Shown here piece after piece: positions 26,173 to 36,771 of a DNA stretch of 64,000 bases (position 1 is the first letter of the stretch; each line of letters starts with the position of its first letter). This DNA is from Leptospira sp. WS60.C2. Its GTDB lineage: Bacteria; Spirochaetota; Leptospiria; Leptospirales; Leptospiraceae. The translations under genes and the position numbers were made by a program. Under the pieces are notes generated by a model. It was not told the origin of the DNA and did not search any database. It worked only from the letters and a program-made list of their open reading frames with translations. The stretch is from the NCBI RefSeq assembly GCF_040833955.1, contig NZ_CP162133.1, forward strand, positions 620,001-684,000, written 5' to 3'.

Positions 26173-26775
26173 TTATAAGTGTTTGGAACGGTCGTATTCG
26201 AGTGCGATGATGGAGCCCATAACTTTGAACCCTGCAGGAGCTTCGTCGACCATTCCTTCTCCGTGAAACATTACTTTAACGGAGTCCATCATGGCATTGA
26301 TTATTTTCAATCCTTTTCCCATGTTCTTATGTTTTTGGTCGGAACCATTATAAGGAAGGGTTTCTGGCTTTTTGCTTTGGTGGATTCGTATGTGATCAAG
26401 GAAGTTGGTAAAACATTGAGACTGATTGGATCGTAATAATTCTTTGTCGTTGTCTGGAACAGGTGACTCACCAGAAAGTCCTGATCCATAATCCAAAATG
26501 TACAATGTGAACTTAGAGGATTCGATCCTCCATCGGCATATGATGGTTTCATCACAGTGGCAAGATACGTTTGCCGCCACAGCATTGGTCAATGCTTCGT
26601 CAGCAGCGAGTTCAATTTGCATGATATTTTCAAAACTAAACCCATTGTCTTGTAAGGTACGCTTCAATTCGGTTCGGAATTGTTTGACAGAGGACATGTC
26701 TGGCGGTAAGAACATGGCGTACGAACCCGGTGATGGGCTTAGCAGATAGGGAATCACTTCAGATGGTGCTGTCAA
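26173..26775 (-). CDS. Anti-sigma-factor-type serine kinase (RsbW/HATPase_c_2)
   Basis: 200 residues with the GHKL ATPase fold of RsbW/SpoIIAB. N-box: MQIELAADEALTNAVAANV; G1-like box: FTLYILDYGSGLSG; G2-like box: NMGKGLKIINAMMDSV. Such proteins bind and phosphorylate anti-anti-sigma factors in partner-switching networks. No sigma factor or antagonist is adjacent. The TTG start at 26775 has AAGG 6 bases upstream; a GTG at 26757 is an alternative. An insertion of about 40 residues lies between the G1 and G2 boxes. Confidence 0.8.
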   Translation of the reverse strand: MTAPSEVIPYLLSPSPGSYAMFLPPDMSSVKQFRTELKRTLQDNGFSFENIMQIELAADEALTNAVAANVSCHCDETIICRWRIESSKFTLYILDYGSGLSGESPVPDNDKELLRSNQSQCFTNFLDHIRIHQSKKPETLPYNGSDQKHKNMGKGLKIINAMMDSVKVMFHGEGMVDEAPAGFKVMGSIIALEYDRSKHL

Positions 26776-26869
26776 CGGCCGCCTTTTTCCTCTCTCTCAT
26801 CATATTACACGAGGGGAAGTGAGAAAAAAAGTCAAAAATAACCCAAGAGAGAACGAATCTGTAAAAAAT

Positions 26870-28423
26870 TTACCTAAGAGAAATGCCTAAGGTACCCGCC
26901 AGTTGTTCCATTCGCTTTAACATCTTATCTTGTCCGAGAAGGCTAAAGAGAATCGGAAGTTCCAATCCATGGGACTTTCCTGTCGTGATGGCACGAATTG
27001 GCATAAAAAGGGTCCTTCCTTTCTCGCCTGTTATCTCTCCCGCTTTTGCCATGGCTTCTTTGTAGGCATCAGGAGTGGAAAGAGAGGTCCCTTTCACAAT
27101 CTTGTAAAACTCAGTGACAACTTCTTTCCCTTTGCCTTCGAATACCAATTGTTTGGCTTCTTCATTCTCAAAGGAAACATTCTCAAGGAAGAATTCTTCA
27201 ATGTAAGGAGGCGCTTGGATGAGACGGTCGAGATACACCCGAACAGAATCCAGAATGGAAAGGAGTTGCGGGTTTTCTCCCGATTTATAAGCATCGGGAA
27301 TTTGACAGTCTTTCAGGAAAGGTTCTAATGCTTTACCAAGAGTTTTGATGTCTGTGTCACGGATGTATTTATTGGACATCCAGTTGAGTTTTGATTTTGG
27401 ATTTAAATACTCCGCAAGGCCAAGGAGTGTGAGTTTATTAAAATCAACGGTTTCCTTTTCTTCTTCTTTTAGTTTTTTGAAGACATCAAAGGTCGCTGGA
27501 GATTTGGAGCAACGTTCCACATCAAAGACAGAACACAACTCTTCATCACTCATGTATTCTTTTCCGTCAGGGGAAGTCCATCCAAGGAGTGCCATGTAGT
27601 TTCGCATGGTTTCACTCGAATACCCTAAATCACGGAACGCAAGCACAGAGGTAGCACCAGCTCGTTTGGAAAGTTTTTTTCCATCGGTTCCTACAATTTC
27701 ACTGGCGTGAGCAAACCTTGGAAGCGGGAATCCAAATGCTTCAAAAATTAAAATTTGTCTTGGTGTATTAGAAAGGTGTCCCACACCGCGAATCACATGT
27801 GTGATGTTCATCAGAGCATCATCAATCACCACAGCATAGTTGTACGAAGGGAATCCATCTGACTTTACGATGATAAAATCACCAATGAGTTTGGACTCGA
27901 ACTTAACTTTGCCTTGGATCATATCATCTACGATCACAATTTTGTGAGGAGTTTTGAAACGAACGGTAAACGGAGTTTTTTTCTCGAGTTGTGAACTGAT
28001 TTCTTCTTCGGACAAATCAGAACATTTTCCATCGTAAATGTAAGGAATCCCCATGGCATCCGCTTGTTTCTTTTTGCCTTCTAATTCTTCTGGCGTACAA
28101 AAACAACGATAGGCTTTCTTTTCATTTAAAAGTTTGTCGGTGTATTCTTTGTAGATATGAATTCGTTCCGATTGTGTGTAGGGTCCGTTTGGTCCACCAA
28201 CACCTGGTCCTTCATCCCACTCCATACCAAGCCACTTGAGAGATTCTAAGATGATTTTAAAAGATGCCTCTGTGGATCTATCTTGGTCTGTGTCTTCAAT
28301 CCGAAGTAAAAACTTACCTTTTTTTGCTTTGGCATATAAATAATTGAATAGGGCAGTCCTTGCTCCTCCGACGTGGAGAAATCCAGATGGAGATGGGGCA
28401 AAACGTGTACGAACTTCTGTCAT
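26870..28423 (-). CDS. gltX: Glutamyl-tRNA synthetase
   Basis: 517 residues, class I. The HIGH motif is [18 protein letters not shown] and the KMSKS motif is [16 protein letters not shown] zinc-binding-type insertion has [12 protein letters not shown] with a later DGKCSDL. The anticodon-binding helical domain follows from about residue 330. It charges tRNA-Glu, and in organisms with GatCAB it may also charge tRNA-Gln. Its ATG overlaps the stop of the upstream lipoprotein gene (ATGA). Confidence 0.96.
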   Translation of the reverse strand: MTEVRTRFAPSPSGFLHVGGARTALFNYLYAKAKKGKFLLRIEDTDQDRSTEASFKIILESLKWLGMEWDEGPGVGGPNGPYTQSERIHIYKEYTDKLLNEKKAYRCFCTPEELEGKKKQADAMGIPYIYDGKCSDLSEEEISSQLEKKTPFTVRFKTPHKIVIVDDMIQGKVKFESKLIGDFIIVKSDGFPSYNYAVVIDDALMNITHVIRGVGHLSNTPRQILIFEAFGFPLPRFAHASEIVGTDGKKLSKRAGATSVLAFRDLGYSSETMRNYMALLGWTSPDGKEYMSDEELCSVFDVERCSKSPATFDVFKKLKEEEKETVDFNKLTLLGLAEYLNPKSKLNWMSNKYIRDTDIKTLGKALEPFLKDCQIPDAYKSGENPQLLSILDSVRVYLDRLIQAPPYIEEFFLENVSFENEEAKQLVFEGKGKEVVTEFYKIVKGTSLSTPDAYKEAMAKAGEITGEKGRTLFMPIRAITTGKSHGLELPILFSLLGQDKMLKRMEQLAGTLGISLR

Positions 28424-29292
28424 TTGATTTCCTCTTTGAGTAAAAAATCTCCCATTCGTTTGTAACCAAATGGTTCTTTGGTTTTGGTTGTAAGACCATT
28501 GGTGAAGGGAGGAACAAAGTATAATTGCAGATTATTTTCTTTATAAACGGGTTTGAAATATAATTTGTCAGTTTCTGTTTCGTTCCACTCAAAACTGAGT
28601 TGGTGGTAATCGTAATGAGTGGAAGTATGCTCTGTAACGATTGTTTGGTTTTCTAATTTCGTAAATGTACTGGAAGATGTAAAAAATTGATTAGAACCAA
28701 GATTGTGAGACCAACGATTGTCACCTCCAATCTCCGATCGATTTCCTTCTTCCAATAAGATACCAGTTTCCCCAGAAAGTTCAAAGATTTCAATTTCATC
28801 GATAGAAGTTTTATTTTCTTTGTACGCAATTTGGTTTTCGAGAAGAGACTCAATCGTATTCCCTCTTACTTCTTTAAAAAAAGATTCTTTATAAGAGAAA
28901 ACATACTTTTTTTCTAATTTGTCTTTTTGGAACTTACCTACTTTTCGATTCCAAATGAGTTTGTAAGCTTCCACAATATCATTGCCGAATTCTGTATTGA
29001 TTTTTGAGGCAAAACTTGGGTCATAAGCAATGAAACTGAACTCAATTTTTTCCACATATCCAGTCGATTTACCAGGTTCCCACTGGATACAACGGTAGTG
29101 AGAGGAGCCATCTTTGAAGAAAGAGGCATTCATTTTTCTAGGTGATTTGAGAAACAAAACCGAGGCAGGAATTTCAGATTTGGGGTCTCTCGAAAGGAGA
29201 GAATTGATGGTTTGGCAGCTCCATCCAGAAAAAAAAATCAAGAACCAGAAAAGCCAATGAAAACGGGAGTATTCTTGAGTTTGTGAGGACAT
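28420..29292 (-). CDS. Hypothetical lipoprotein coupled to gltX
   Basis: 290 residues. A signal-peptide-like stretch [16 protein letters not shown] ends in a possible lipobox (Cys26). The mature part is charged with beta-type segments ([58 protein letters not shown]). No family recognised. It is the first gene of the leftward run that includes gltX and overlaps gltX by 4 bases. Co-transcription is likely; a link in function is not shown. Confidence 0.7.
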   Translation of the reverse strand: MSSQTQEYSRFHWLFWFLIFFSGWSCQTINSLLSRDPKSEIPASVLFLKSPRKMNASFFKDGSSHYRCIQWEPGKSTGYVEKIEFSFIAYDPSFASKINTEFGNDIVEAYKLIWNRKVGKFQKDKLEKKYVFSYKESFFKEVRGNTIESLLENQIAYKENKTSIDEIEIFELSGETGILLEEGNRSEIGGDNRWSHNLGSNQFFTSSSTFTKLENQTIVTEHTSTHYDYHQLSFEWNETETDKLYFKPVYKENNLQLYFVPPFTNGLTTKTKEPFGYKRMGDFLLKEEIK

Positions 29293-29372
29293 AGATAGGT
29301 GCGTATCGCCAGTCTAAAAAGGGAAAACCGCTTGACAAGTCAATTCATCGCACCCCTGTGTCATTTGGAACC

Positions 29373-30743
29373 ATGAAGAACGAAGAACAGTATCCGAAAC
29401 GCCCCTTTGAAGACCAAGTAAACGATGACCAAAGGAAATACTCACGCTACGTATGCGATTCGAGAGCCATTCCACAAGAAATTGATGGCCTAAAGCCTGT
29501 TCAACGACGAATTCTTTGGGCGATGTGGAACTCTGATGCGAGAAACCGTCATACAAAAACGGTAAAAGTAGCAGGGCTTGCGATGGGATACCATCCACAT
29601 GGAGATAAATCCATCCAAGACGCACTTTCACAAATGGCACAGGAATTTGCCTTCGCTAATAATTATCCGTTAGTTCACGGAGAAGGAACCTTTGGTGACG
29701 TACTCGATCCCAATGCAATTGCTTCGCCACGATATACAGAAGTCAAACTCTCTGACTTTGCAAAAGACTTGGGATTTTTTGAAAGTTTACCAGACATTGA
29801 TTATGTCAAAAATTATGATGAAACAGAAGATGAACCCATCCACTTTGTAGGTAAGGTTCCTGTTGTATTACTCAATAACATCCAAGGGATTGCAACGGGA
29901 TTTCGTTGTTTCATTCCCGCACACAAACTGAGTGATGTCATCGATTCACAAGTTACGTATTTAAAAACAGGCAAACCAAAAAAGATCACTCCTTGGTACA
30001 AAGGGTACGGTGGGGAAGTGAAATTGTCCAAAAATGATAATGGTAGCACTGTGATGTCCACTACCTTTGGTTTCAAAAAAGAAGATGGGAAATTGTATCT
30101 TGTGGATGCACCCATGAACTGGAACCGCGAAAAGGTAGTCACTTACTTAGATGATTTGATCGAAAGAAAAGACAATTGGTTAAAAGACTATATTGATCAT
30201 TCGAGCCAAACATTTAAAATTGAACTCGTTGCCAAAAAAGGTGAAGAACCGTCTGAGAAAGAAATCAAAGAACTGTTTTCCAAAGAAAACAACGAAGTTT
30301 TAACCATCAACGTCATCACTCACGAAGGAAAACTTCGCAACTTTAACCCAGAAGAAATCATCAAACGTTTTTGTGATTTCCGCAAAACACATCTCATTCG
30401 TCGTTTCAAACGATTGGCTGGTCTTGAAAAAGAAAAAATTGATCGTAACTCCGAACTCATTCGTTTCATCAAAGAAAAATGGAACGAAAAAGTAACAGGG
30501 ATTAAATCAAAGAAAGAATTTGAGGAAAAATTAAAAGCAGCGAAGTTTGTATACTTCGAATGGTTGTCCTCCATTCCTGTTTACCGAATGACTTTGGAAG
30601 AAGTTCGTAAATGTGAAGAAGCCATTGTAGAGGCAAAAACCAAATACACTGAGTATACGGCGTTACAAAAAGATGATAAAAAACTCACCGGTTTTATGAC
30701 AGATGAGTTGGATGAACTGAAGAAAAAATGGGATCCGAAATAG
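29373..30743 (+). CDS. Type IIA topoisomerase subunit A, no C-terminal domain
   Basis: 456 residues, matching only the breakage-reunion part of GyrA/Par[39 protein letters not shown] and [13 protein letters not shown] (catalytic Tyr121) are intact, and [15 protein letters not shown] follows. The beta-pinwheel domain that wraps DNA in GyrA is absent, so negative supercoiling would not be expected; decatenation or relaxation is more likely. I chose ATG at 29373 (a GTG at 29358 lacks a ribosome site). The B subunit gene starts 6 bases after its stop, the reverse of the usual gyrB-gyrA order. Confidence 0.88.
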   Translation: MKNEEQYPKRPFEDQVNDDQRKYSRYVCDSRAIPQEIDGLKPVQRRILWAMWNSDARNRHTKTVKVAGLAMGYHPHGDKSIQDALSQMAQEFAFANNYPLVHGEGTFGDVLDPNAIASPRYTEVKLSDFAKDLGFFESLPDIDYVKNYDETEDEPIHFVGKVPVVLLNNIQGIATGFRCFIPAHKLSDVIDSQVTYLKTGKPKKITPWYKGYGGEVKLSKNDNGSTVMSTTFGFKKEDGKLYLVDAPMNWNREKVVTYLDDLIERKDNWLKDYIDHSSQTFKIELVAKKGEEPSEKEIKELFSKENNEVLTINVITHEGKLRNFNPEEIIKRFCDFRKTHLIRRFKRLAGLEKEKIDRNSELIRFIKEKWNEKVTGIKSKKEFEEKLKAAKFVYFEWLSSIPVYRMTLEEVRKCEEAIVEAKTKYTEYTALQKDDKKLTGFMTDELDELKKKWDPK

Positions 30744-30749
30744 AGAATT

Positions 30750-32876
30750 ATGGCTCAAAAAACTGAAAAAACCTCAGGAAATTCGCGAAATTTTAAGAAA
30801 TTATCGAACGTAGAACACGTTCGGATGCGTACGGGAATGTGGCTTGGGCAAAACTCCCTTTCCACATTTGAACAACATTTTTTTACCAAAGATAACTCTG
30901 GTAAATATGATATCGTCCACGAAGAACTTTCCGACATCCCAGCCAAACTGAAGTGTTTGGATGAAGCATGTATGAACTGTGTGGATGAATACAGAAAGAA
31001 CTTAAACGACAAATCCATTCCAGAAAAAGACAAAATGAACAAACTGATTGTTCAGTTGTCAACAGATCGCAAACGAGTTACCATCCAAGACAATGGTCGA
31101 GGAATCCCTGCAGAAAATGCGGAGGGTGTTTACCTTCACTTGATGTATGGAGAAAACTTTGATGACAAAGTCAAAGAAGACCACGTAGCAGGACAAAACG
31201 GTGTTGGTATTTCTCTCGTAAGAATGGTTTCCTCTTTCTTTCGTGTAAAGACCATTAACAGCGGTAAGGCTTACAAAAAGATGTTTAGCATCCATGATGA
31301 TGTGAAAAAAGTCATCCGCAGTTTTAAACTATCTAAAGAAGACACAGAACGAGTTTATTTATACTATGATGAACATGGAACGTTTGTGGATTGTCCGTTG
31401 CTTTCCGCAGACCAAATCAAACAACTAAAAGGTCCTTGTGACAAAACGGGGATGACAGCAGTGGTCGAAGCGGCAAAAAAAGAAGACCATGGTACTACTG
31501 TTGAGTTTGAACTCAATCCAGCTTACTTTAATAATCTTGATACTTCCTTTAACATTAATTTGGTGAAACAATACCTGCAAGACATTGCCATGTCAAACCC
31601 AGGTCTGGAAGTTGTGTTCATTCACAAAACAGGCAAAGAGAAATATAAATTCAAAAAAGGTTTTGATGAGATCTTCAGTAACTCCGAGATGGTGTACTAC
31701 AAATTGGATTACTCTGATAAAACATCTGCTTCACAAATCCATATGGATACCTATGTAGTTGTGGGACAAAACAAAACGCTCACTTGGGTGAACTCGATTT
31801 TTTGCCCGCAAGGTGGGTCTGCCATTGAGTATTTGGAAAACAGACTTTGTGATGAGATTCGTAAAAAATCTCAAATTGTCAGTTTAGAAAAGAAACTCAA
31901 TACGCAATGTACACGAAATGATGTGAGAAGTTGTTTTCATATGTATGTGAACCTTCGCATCTTAAACCCTCGATTTAAATCCCAGGATAAATCTTACCTC
32001 ATCAATGACTTAAATGAGGACATTCGAAAGTCTGTGGACAAACATTTGGACAAACTTTTGAAGAAAACTGCCCTCATCGAAGAAATTAAGATGGTGATGG
32101 AGCGTAGAACCCAGATGAAACAGCTCGAGGATGCTCAGAAAGGCCTCCGTAAGGCGTCTCGGAACAATATCCCTAAGCTCATGCCACCAACAGGCAAACC
32201 AAACGATCCTGGCCGAATTCTCTTCGTAGCAGAAGGGGACTCTGCGATCGCAGGACTTCGCCCGGCACGAAATCCAAAATTACATGGTCTTTTCCCACTC
32301 CGAGGAAAACCGCTCAACTGTAAAGGGATGTCTCTTGCCAAAGCCATGCAAAACGAAGAGATGAAAAACATCGTTGCGATCGTCGGACTCCCGCTCGACC
32401 AAAAGGTGAAATCCATTGATGAATTGAATTATGATAAAATCAGTATCATCACCGATGCCGATTTTGATGGATATGCGATTCGTTCTTTGATGTTGTCTTT
32501 CTTTTATGAGTATTGGCCTGAACTTTTTGATTTGGGTTTTATCAATATTTCAGCAGCACCACTCTATGAGGTGGATGTGAAATGGAAAGATGGTAAAAAA
32601 GAAACTGTTTTCTGTATTGATGACGCCGACTACGATAAGTTAGTAGCTCGTGTGAACAAACAAGGAGCAGAGATCACTCGTAAAAAACGAAACAAAGGTC
32701 TCGGAGAAACTGGAAAAGAAGCCATGAAGTATGCTGTGGATCATTGTATGACGACAATTACGATTGGTAACAAAAAGACTGCAAAAAACACGCAAGACTT
32801 ATGGTTTCACAAAGATTATGCGGAAAAACGCCGTGAAGCAATTTCCGAATATTCCATGAGTGTGATTCAAGACTAA
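30750..32876 (+). CDS. Type IIA topoisomerase subunit B, divergent
   Basis: 708 residues. GHKL ATPase: [18 protein letters not shown] (Glu and Asn of the N-box), [14 protein letters not shown], and [25 protein letters not shown] domain: [37 protein letters not shown], and [15 protein letters not shown]. The catalytic Glu and the DxD metal pair are intact. The N-x-G-V-G box and the FPLRGKPLN stretch look closer to eukaryotic topoisomerase II and phage T4-type enzymes than to bacterial GyrB (inference from memory of family motifs). With the A subunit it forms a second topoisomerase alongside an expected GyrAB elsewhere. Confidence 0.87.
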   Translation: MAQKTEKTSGNSRNFKKLSNVEHVRMRTGMWLGQNSLSTFEQHFFTKDNSGKYDIVHEELSDIPAKLKCLDEACMNCVDEYRKNLNDKSIPEKDKMNKLIVQLSTDRKRVTIQDNGRGIPAENAEGVYLHLMYGENFDDKVKEDHVAGQNGVGISLVRMVSSFFRVKTINSGKAYKKMFSIHDDVKKVIRSFKLSKEDTERVYLYYDEHGTFVDCPLLSADQIKQLKGPCDKTGMTAVVEAAKKEDHGTTVEFELNPAYFNNLDTSFNINLVKQYLQDIAMSNPGLEVVFIHKTGKEKYKFKKGFDEIFSNSEMVYYKLDYSDKTSASQIHMDTYVVVGQNKTLTWVNSIFCPQGGSAIEYLENRLCDEIRKKSQIVSLEKKLNTQCTRNDVRSCFHMYVNLRILNPRFKSQDKSYLINDLNEDIRKSVDKHLDKLLKKTALIEEIKMVMERRTQMKQLEDAQKGLRKASRNNIPKLMPPTGKPNDPGRILFVAEGDSAIAGLRPARNPKLHGLFPLRGKPLNCKGMSLAKAMQNEEMKNIVAIVGLPLDQKVKSIDELNYDKISIITDADFDGYAIRSLMLSFFYEYWPELFDLGFINISAAPLYEVDVKWKDGKKETVFCIDDADYDKLVARVNKQGAEITRKKRNKGLGETGKEAMKYAVDHCMTTITIGNKKTAKNTQDLWFHKDYAEKRREAISEYSMSVIQD

Positions 32877-32967
32877 GGTTTTTTAAAACGTTCTAAGTTT
32901 TCCAACCAACAAACACAGTAAAAACGCGAGAGAACTTTTGTAGTTCTTTCCGTTTTGCATAGCGATC

Positions 32968-33005
32968 ACTCCCCATTCCATAGGTTTGGGGAGTTTTGTT
33001 TTTTA
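32968..33005 (+). terminator. Rho-independent terminator of the topoisomerase genes
   Basis: ACTCCCCA (32968-32975) and TGGGGAGT (32987-32994) make a perfect 8-bp stem with an 11-base loop, followed by TTTGTTTTTTT. It lies about 90 bases after the B-subunit stop and before the beta-lactamase-type gene. Confidence 0.85.
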
Positions 33006-33045
33006 TGGGCTTGTCCTGAAACTCTATCCTCATTTTTTTGAGACT

Positions 33046-34884
33046 ATGAAACAGAAGAAACAAATCATTTCTCATGCGAGCCATTTGGGGGAAATGCTTT
33101 TTCAATCTCGCATTTTCTTCAAACCAGTCCCATTCTTCTTTGTGATCCTACTTTTTGTTTTGGCGCAATGCCAATCGAATGGGGAATCAAAAGAATTGTC
33201 TTCATTCCAAAAGAAGGAACAAACTAAAAAGGAAATTCTTACACATTGGGAAACACTTTCTCCCTCAGGAATCAAATCCCTATCTTATATGTTCATGATG
33301 AAAGATGGGGAAATTCATCATGGACAGTTGGGAGATGTTACGGAAGGTAAAACCGACCGTTTTAAGATTGGAAGCATCACCAAACTATTTACAGGAATTG
33401 CCATCTTACAATTGCAAGATGCAAAAAGACTAAAGTTAGATGATCCCGTTTCCAAATGGATTCCTGAGATCAAAAAAATGAAACCTAGAAAAGAAGGGTT
33501 TCGTGAAATCACGATTCGAGATTTACTCACACACCAATCAGGACTCCCTTCCGATTTGGCGAATGGGTTTTTCCTTTCACCAGATGCCAAAGAAGAAGAG
33601 ATTCTAAAATCGTTTCGAGACTTACCAAAAGCTCTGGTAGGAATGGAGCGAAACGAACCAGGAAAAATTCATTCTTATTCGAATTTGAGTTTTGGGCTTC
33701 TAGGAAATATCATCGAACGAGCCTCAGGTGAACAAGTGGAACCTTATTTTCAAAAGAATGTATTTCAAAAAGCAGGAATGAAAAACACAACACTCCTGGA
33801 ATCCTTAGAAGGCTCAGAACTCATTACAGGTTATTCGGGATATGTTTGGAAAACAAAAACCGTCCGTCCTGTGATCCGTGATTTGACGGCGGGATCGATC
33901 TCCACAACAGGAGAAGACATAGGACTTTTTATGAAGGCTTTTTTCAATAGCAAACGAAACAAAGGTCTGTTATCTGCTACTAGTTTTGAAGAATTTCACA
34001 AAACACAAAAAGCACCGATAGCCAATTTTGAAATGAAGTTGGGACTCCCAGTGTTAAAAACAAGTTACACCGCCGATGGAAAAATCATTTGGTCATACGG
34101 GCATTCTGGATCCTTACCGCCGTTTTTTGCTGATCTATTGTATGATCCGAAAACAGAGGTGGTTAGCTTTGTCGCAGGAAACACACTTGGTCTGCAAACG
34201 GGAAAACTCAAAGAAACCAATACCAAGATCTTAGAACTTCTATGGGAAGAGTCTATGGGAATTCGCCCGGAACCCAGTCCAATCCCAACACTGAAACGTC
34301 CGTCGGTGGTCAAAGGCGAAGAGGGGTTTTACATTTCTCCATTTGGTATCCATGAATACAAAACGGGAAATCCGCCAACACTCAGTTTGATGGGACTTCC
34401 GATGTCGCTAGTGGAAATAGACAATCGGCATGGAGTCGAATTACGACTGTTCTTTGGACTTCTTAAACTCAATGATCCAAAAATCACTGATATGAGGATT
34501 GAATTTGAAACTTGGGAAAATCAACCTATCTTTACTTTGTATTCCAAGGATTTACCAAAAGGAACCGCTGGGATTGGGGTCAAATTTTCCCCTGACCATC
34601 GTTTCCCTGAGGAACCATACTTTGGAAACTTTGTCACCAAAGAGCCTTATGCCATCATTCCCAAACTCAAACTGGAAAAGGACAAACGTGGATTCCCTCT
34701 CTTGACCATCTATTATACATTAGGTGGAATGGAAAACTCCATCCAAGTGCCATGCCAATGGGAATCAGAGAACACGCTGCACATCTTAGGTTATGGAAGA
34801 AATCTAGGGGAGAGAGTTATATTGGGAACCAAGGATGGAAAACCATTCCTTCAGTATTCTGGTGGGGAATACCAAAAGGATTAG
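33046..34884 (+). CDS. Beta-lactamase-fold serine hydrolase lipoprotein
   Basis: About 612 residues with signal peptide and lipobox (FVLAQC, then QSNGES). The first half is a class C beta-lactamase/DD-peptidase-type domain: IGSITKLFTGIAIL (S-x-x-K), SYSNLSFGLLGNII (Y-x-N), and WSYGHSGSLPPFFADL (H-x-G). The second half, after about residue 420, is a separate beta-rich region of unknown type. It probably hydrolyses or binds peptidoglycan-like or ester substrates at the cell surface. The frame opens at a TTG inside the upstream terminator, which is not credible. ATG at 33046 or 33094 is the start; I give 33046. Confidence 0.82.
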   Translation: MKQKKQIISHASHLGEMLFQSRIFFKPVPFFFVILLFVLAQCQSNGESKELSSFQKKEQTKKEILTHWETLSPSGIKSLSYMFMMKDGEIHHGQLGDVTEGKTDRFKIGSITKLFTGIAILQLQDAKRLKLDDPVSKWIPEIKKMKPRKEGFREITIRDLLTHQSGLPSDLANGFFLSPDAKEEEILKSFRDLPKALVGMERNEPGKIHSYSNLSFGLLGNIIERASGEQVEPYFQKNVFQKAGMKNTTLLESLEGSELITGYSGYVWKTKTVRPVIRDLTAGSISTTGEDIGLFMKAFFNSKRNKGLLSATSFEEFHKTQKAPIANFEMKLGLPVLKTSYTADGKIIWSYGHSGSLPPFFADLLYDPKTEVVSFVAGNTLGLQTGKLKETNTKILELLWEESMGIRPEPSPIPTLKRPSVVKGEEGFYISPFGIHEYKTGNPPTLSLMGLPMSLVEIDNRHGVELRLFFGLLKLNDPKITDMRIEFETWENQPIFTLYSKDLPKGTAGIGVKFSPDHRFPEEPYFGNFVTKEPYAIIPKLKLEKDKRGFPLLTIYYTLGGMENSIQVPCQWESENTLHILGYGRNLGERVILGTKDGKPFLQYSGGEYQKD

Positions 34885-34892
34885 AGATAAAA

Positions 34893-34925
34893 AAAGCGGA
34901 GAATTGATTTCTCCGCTTTCTGTTT
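34893..34925 (+). terminator. Terminator after the serine hydrolase gene
   Basis: AAAGCGGAGAA (34893-34903) and TTCTCCGCTTT (34909-34919) form a perfect 11-bp stem with a 5-base loop, followed by a T-rich tail. A second weaker hairpin (CTCTTTGT/ACAAAGAG, 34934-34955) lies between this and the convergent lipoprotein gene. Confidence 0.85.
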
Positions 34926-34981
34926 GATGAAACCTCTTTGTGAAATGACAAAGAGTCTTATCAACTAACGAGTTTGCATCG

Positions 34982-35467
34982 TTATTTTTTTGCTGTAGCG
35001 TTAACAGATGGCCCTGTTAACTTTGCAGCTTTTCCAGAAACAGTCACACAAACATCTGGAAAGAAAAATCCATCAATTTGTGTTGTTGTTTTTGCCTCAA
35101 ACATAATGTCACCATCGGTTTTTTTTATGGCACGTTGGAATGCAGCACCTTCAACGGTAAAGTTACCATACCCACCAGAAGCAATTAAAATCTCTTTCAT
35201 AACCCAGTAAAGTCCACCAGTCAAAATTGTAGGTACGTACTCAGCTGTAGTTAATTCTGCGCCATTTGATTGGATCGCTACACCTTCACCATTGAACCAG
35301 CCTAATTCATAGTTACAAACTTTGGCAGAAGTTTCTTGCCCAATATCATAAGCAGCCTCTGCTAATGGAATGGTAACCAATCTGCTTCGATGAACGGTTG
35401 TTGAACTAGTTTTGCAGTTCAACATGATAAACATCACTGCAAACAATAATACAATAATCTTTTTCAT
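34982..35467 (-). CDS. Small lipoprotein, paralogue A
   Basis: 161 residues with a clear lipobox (VMFIMLNC, Cys18). It shares a layout with the next gene upstream: lipobox, a threonine-rich linker, an internal Cys early in the mature part, a Gly-rich turn near residue 100, and a CVTV-x-KA stretch near the C-terminus. The ribosome site GGGAG is 8 bases before the ATG. Both copies look like Leptospira-type surface lipoproteins with an unknown role, possibly outer-membrane. It follows its paralogue by 12 bases. Confidence 0.75.
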   Translation of the reverse strand: MKKIIVLLFAVMFIMLNCKTSSTTVHRSRLVTIPLAEAAYDIGQETSAKVCNYELGWFNGEGVAIQSNGAELTTAEYVPTILTGGLYWVMKEILIASGGYGNFTVEGAAFQRAIKKTDGDIMFEAKTTTQIDGFFFPDVCVTVSGKAAKLTGPSVNATAKK

Positions 35468-35479
35468 TTCCGTTCTCCC

Positions 35480-35875
35480 TTATTTCACAGGGCCAGTTTT
35501 TAATGTAATAGCTTTTGCCTTCACAGTTACACAAGTACTAGCATACACTAAGTAGTTTGTTGATTCGTATTCAAATCTCGGATTCACAAGATAATTTGCA
35601 CCTTCTACTTTGGAAATCGCGTCATAAATCGCTTGTGATTCAATATAATTTGCTGTGAAGACAGTTGTGACGGCTCCGTTTTTGTTTGTGATACCTGTAG
35701 GGAAAATTAAGATTCTTCCGCCACAAGATTTACCAGTAGTGTCACCACTGATAGTGTAGTCTGCTGGAGCAAGTGTTACATTTTCTGTAACTAGTCCAGG
35801 AATAATTTTTGAAGTTGAAGAGCAGTTAGCAACAAACGCTACTGCAGCGATTAAAAAAAGTATACTTTTTTTCAA
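35480..35875 (-). CDS. Small lipoprotein, paralogue B (TTG start)
   Basis: About 131 residues starting at TTG 35875. The evidence for this start is GGAGGA 8 bases upstream and a signal peptide that begins with KKSILFLIAAVAFVANC (lipobox, Cys18). A longer frame to 35917 would add a leader with no signal features. ANYLVNPRFEYESTNYLVY and STCVTVKAKAITL match the second half of the neighbouring lipoprotein in layout and partly in sequence (CVTV-x-KA). Function unknown. Confidence 0.78.
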   Translation of the reverse strand: MKKSILFLIAAVAFVANCSSTSKIIPGLVTENVTLAPADYTISGDTTGKSCGGRILIFPTGITNKNGAVTTVFTANYIESQAIYDAISKVEGANYLVNPRFEYESTNYLVYASTCVTVKAKAITLKTGPVK

Positions 35876-35934
35876 GATATGTTCCTCCGAGAGACTCAGA
35901 TTAGATAGACGATTCAAAATCAGTCAAACAAATT

Positions 35935-36696
35935 CTAAATTTGTGCTTCAATTTCTTTCCAAATTTTTTGAAAGTTTCGAGATCGATCTAGGTAATTGTA
36001 GCGATTATTTTGTGGTTCTTTTTGTTTTGCTTCTAAACCCTCTACGTGTAAAACGGCCTTTGTTTCCATTTGGATCCAAACTAGCAAAAGTTTTGCTCTG
36101 ACACCCGCCATACAACCCCAGTCCTGGCCATTGAACCAACCTGCATTATGCGAATAGGCATATTGGATGATGGGAACAAGTAATACCCCTTTTTTCCCTT
36201 TAAAATCAAAGTTTGATGATAATTTGAATTGGGGAATTTCATTCGGAATATTGATGTTGTCGACTCCTTCGTCAGCTACTTTGGTTAAGTCCTTTTGGAA
36301 TTGAATTTGGAAGAGTTTGCTAGGTTGTAATACGGTAAAATTCTGATAGGTTTTGAACTGATTTGTCACGATGGATCGGACATAATTTACGGACTCATCC
36401 TTAACACCAGTCTCGTTTAGGAATTCAATCTGTTTGGTGATCACTTGTTCGCCCCAAATGGTCTTTTCGCGGGAAATGCCACCAGAAAAATTGAGATCTC
36501 CCACAAACAAGTTTTTGTTGTAGATGTCTTTTTTATTTGTAACAGGAATCAGGTCCTTGAGAAGGAAAATCTCATCGGAAACAAAGAGCTCTGCTCCACC
36601 TAAAGAAGGCAATCGGGAGAGGGCGGAACTCCCAGAGCGACACGTGAATAAAAAGGGCAAAAGAAGGGTAAAAAAGAATAGTCTTAGAAAATGCAT
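35935..36696 (-). CDS. Hypothetical lipoprotein upstream of the paralogue pair
   Basis: About 254 residues from ATG 36696, which gives a proper signal peptide and lipobox (FFFTLLLPFLFTC). The alternative TTG at 36750 lacks these. The mature protein is mixed, with a C-terminal stretch YAYSHNAGWFNGQDWGCMAG; the N-AGWFNG piece recalls LGWFNGEG in paralogue A. That suggests a shared ancestor or a fold shared by these three lipoproteins. Function unknown. It is coded 75 bases downstream of DUF445 on the same strand. Confidence 0.72.
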   Translation of the reverse strand: MHFLRLFFFTLLLPFLFTCRSGSSALSRLPSLGGAELFVSDEIFLLKDLIPVTNKKDIYNKNLFVGDLNFSGGISREKTIWGEQVITKQIEFLNETGVKDESVNYVRSIVTNQFKTYQNFTVLQPSKLFQIQFQKDLTKVADEGVDNINIPNEIPQFKLSSNFDFKGKKGVLLVPIIQYAYSHNAGWFNGQDWGCMAGVRAKLLLVWIQMETKAVLHVEGLEAKQKEPQNNRYNYLDRSRNFQKIWKEIEAQI

Positions 36697-36771
36697 TTCA
36701 GCAATTTCTATGGGAACGGATGGATTCCAAAAGCATTTTTTCAAATGCAAATGGATCAGACTAAAAAATGC

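Noticed and set aside
29373..30743. Topoisomerase A subunit as a truncated pseudogene
   Set aside because: The whole breakage-reunion domain and catalytic Tyr are intact and the B gene follows at once; lack of the C-terminal domain fits a compact enzyme.
32986..33045. Upstream start of the serine hydrolase gene at TTG 32986
   Set aside because: This start lies inside the terminator hairpin of the topoisomerase genes.
34934..34955. CTCTTTGT/ACAAAGAG hairpin as a terminator for the lipoprotein genes
   Set aside because: It has an 8-bp stem but no T tract on the minus strand, so it is mentioned only with the main terminator.
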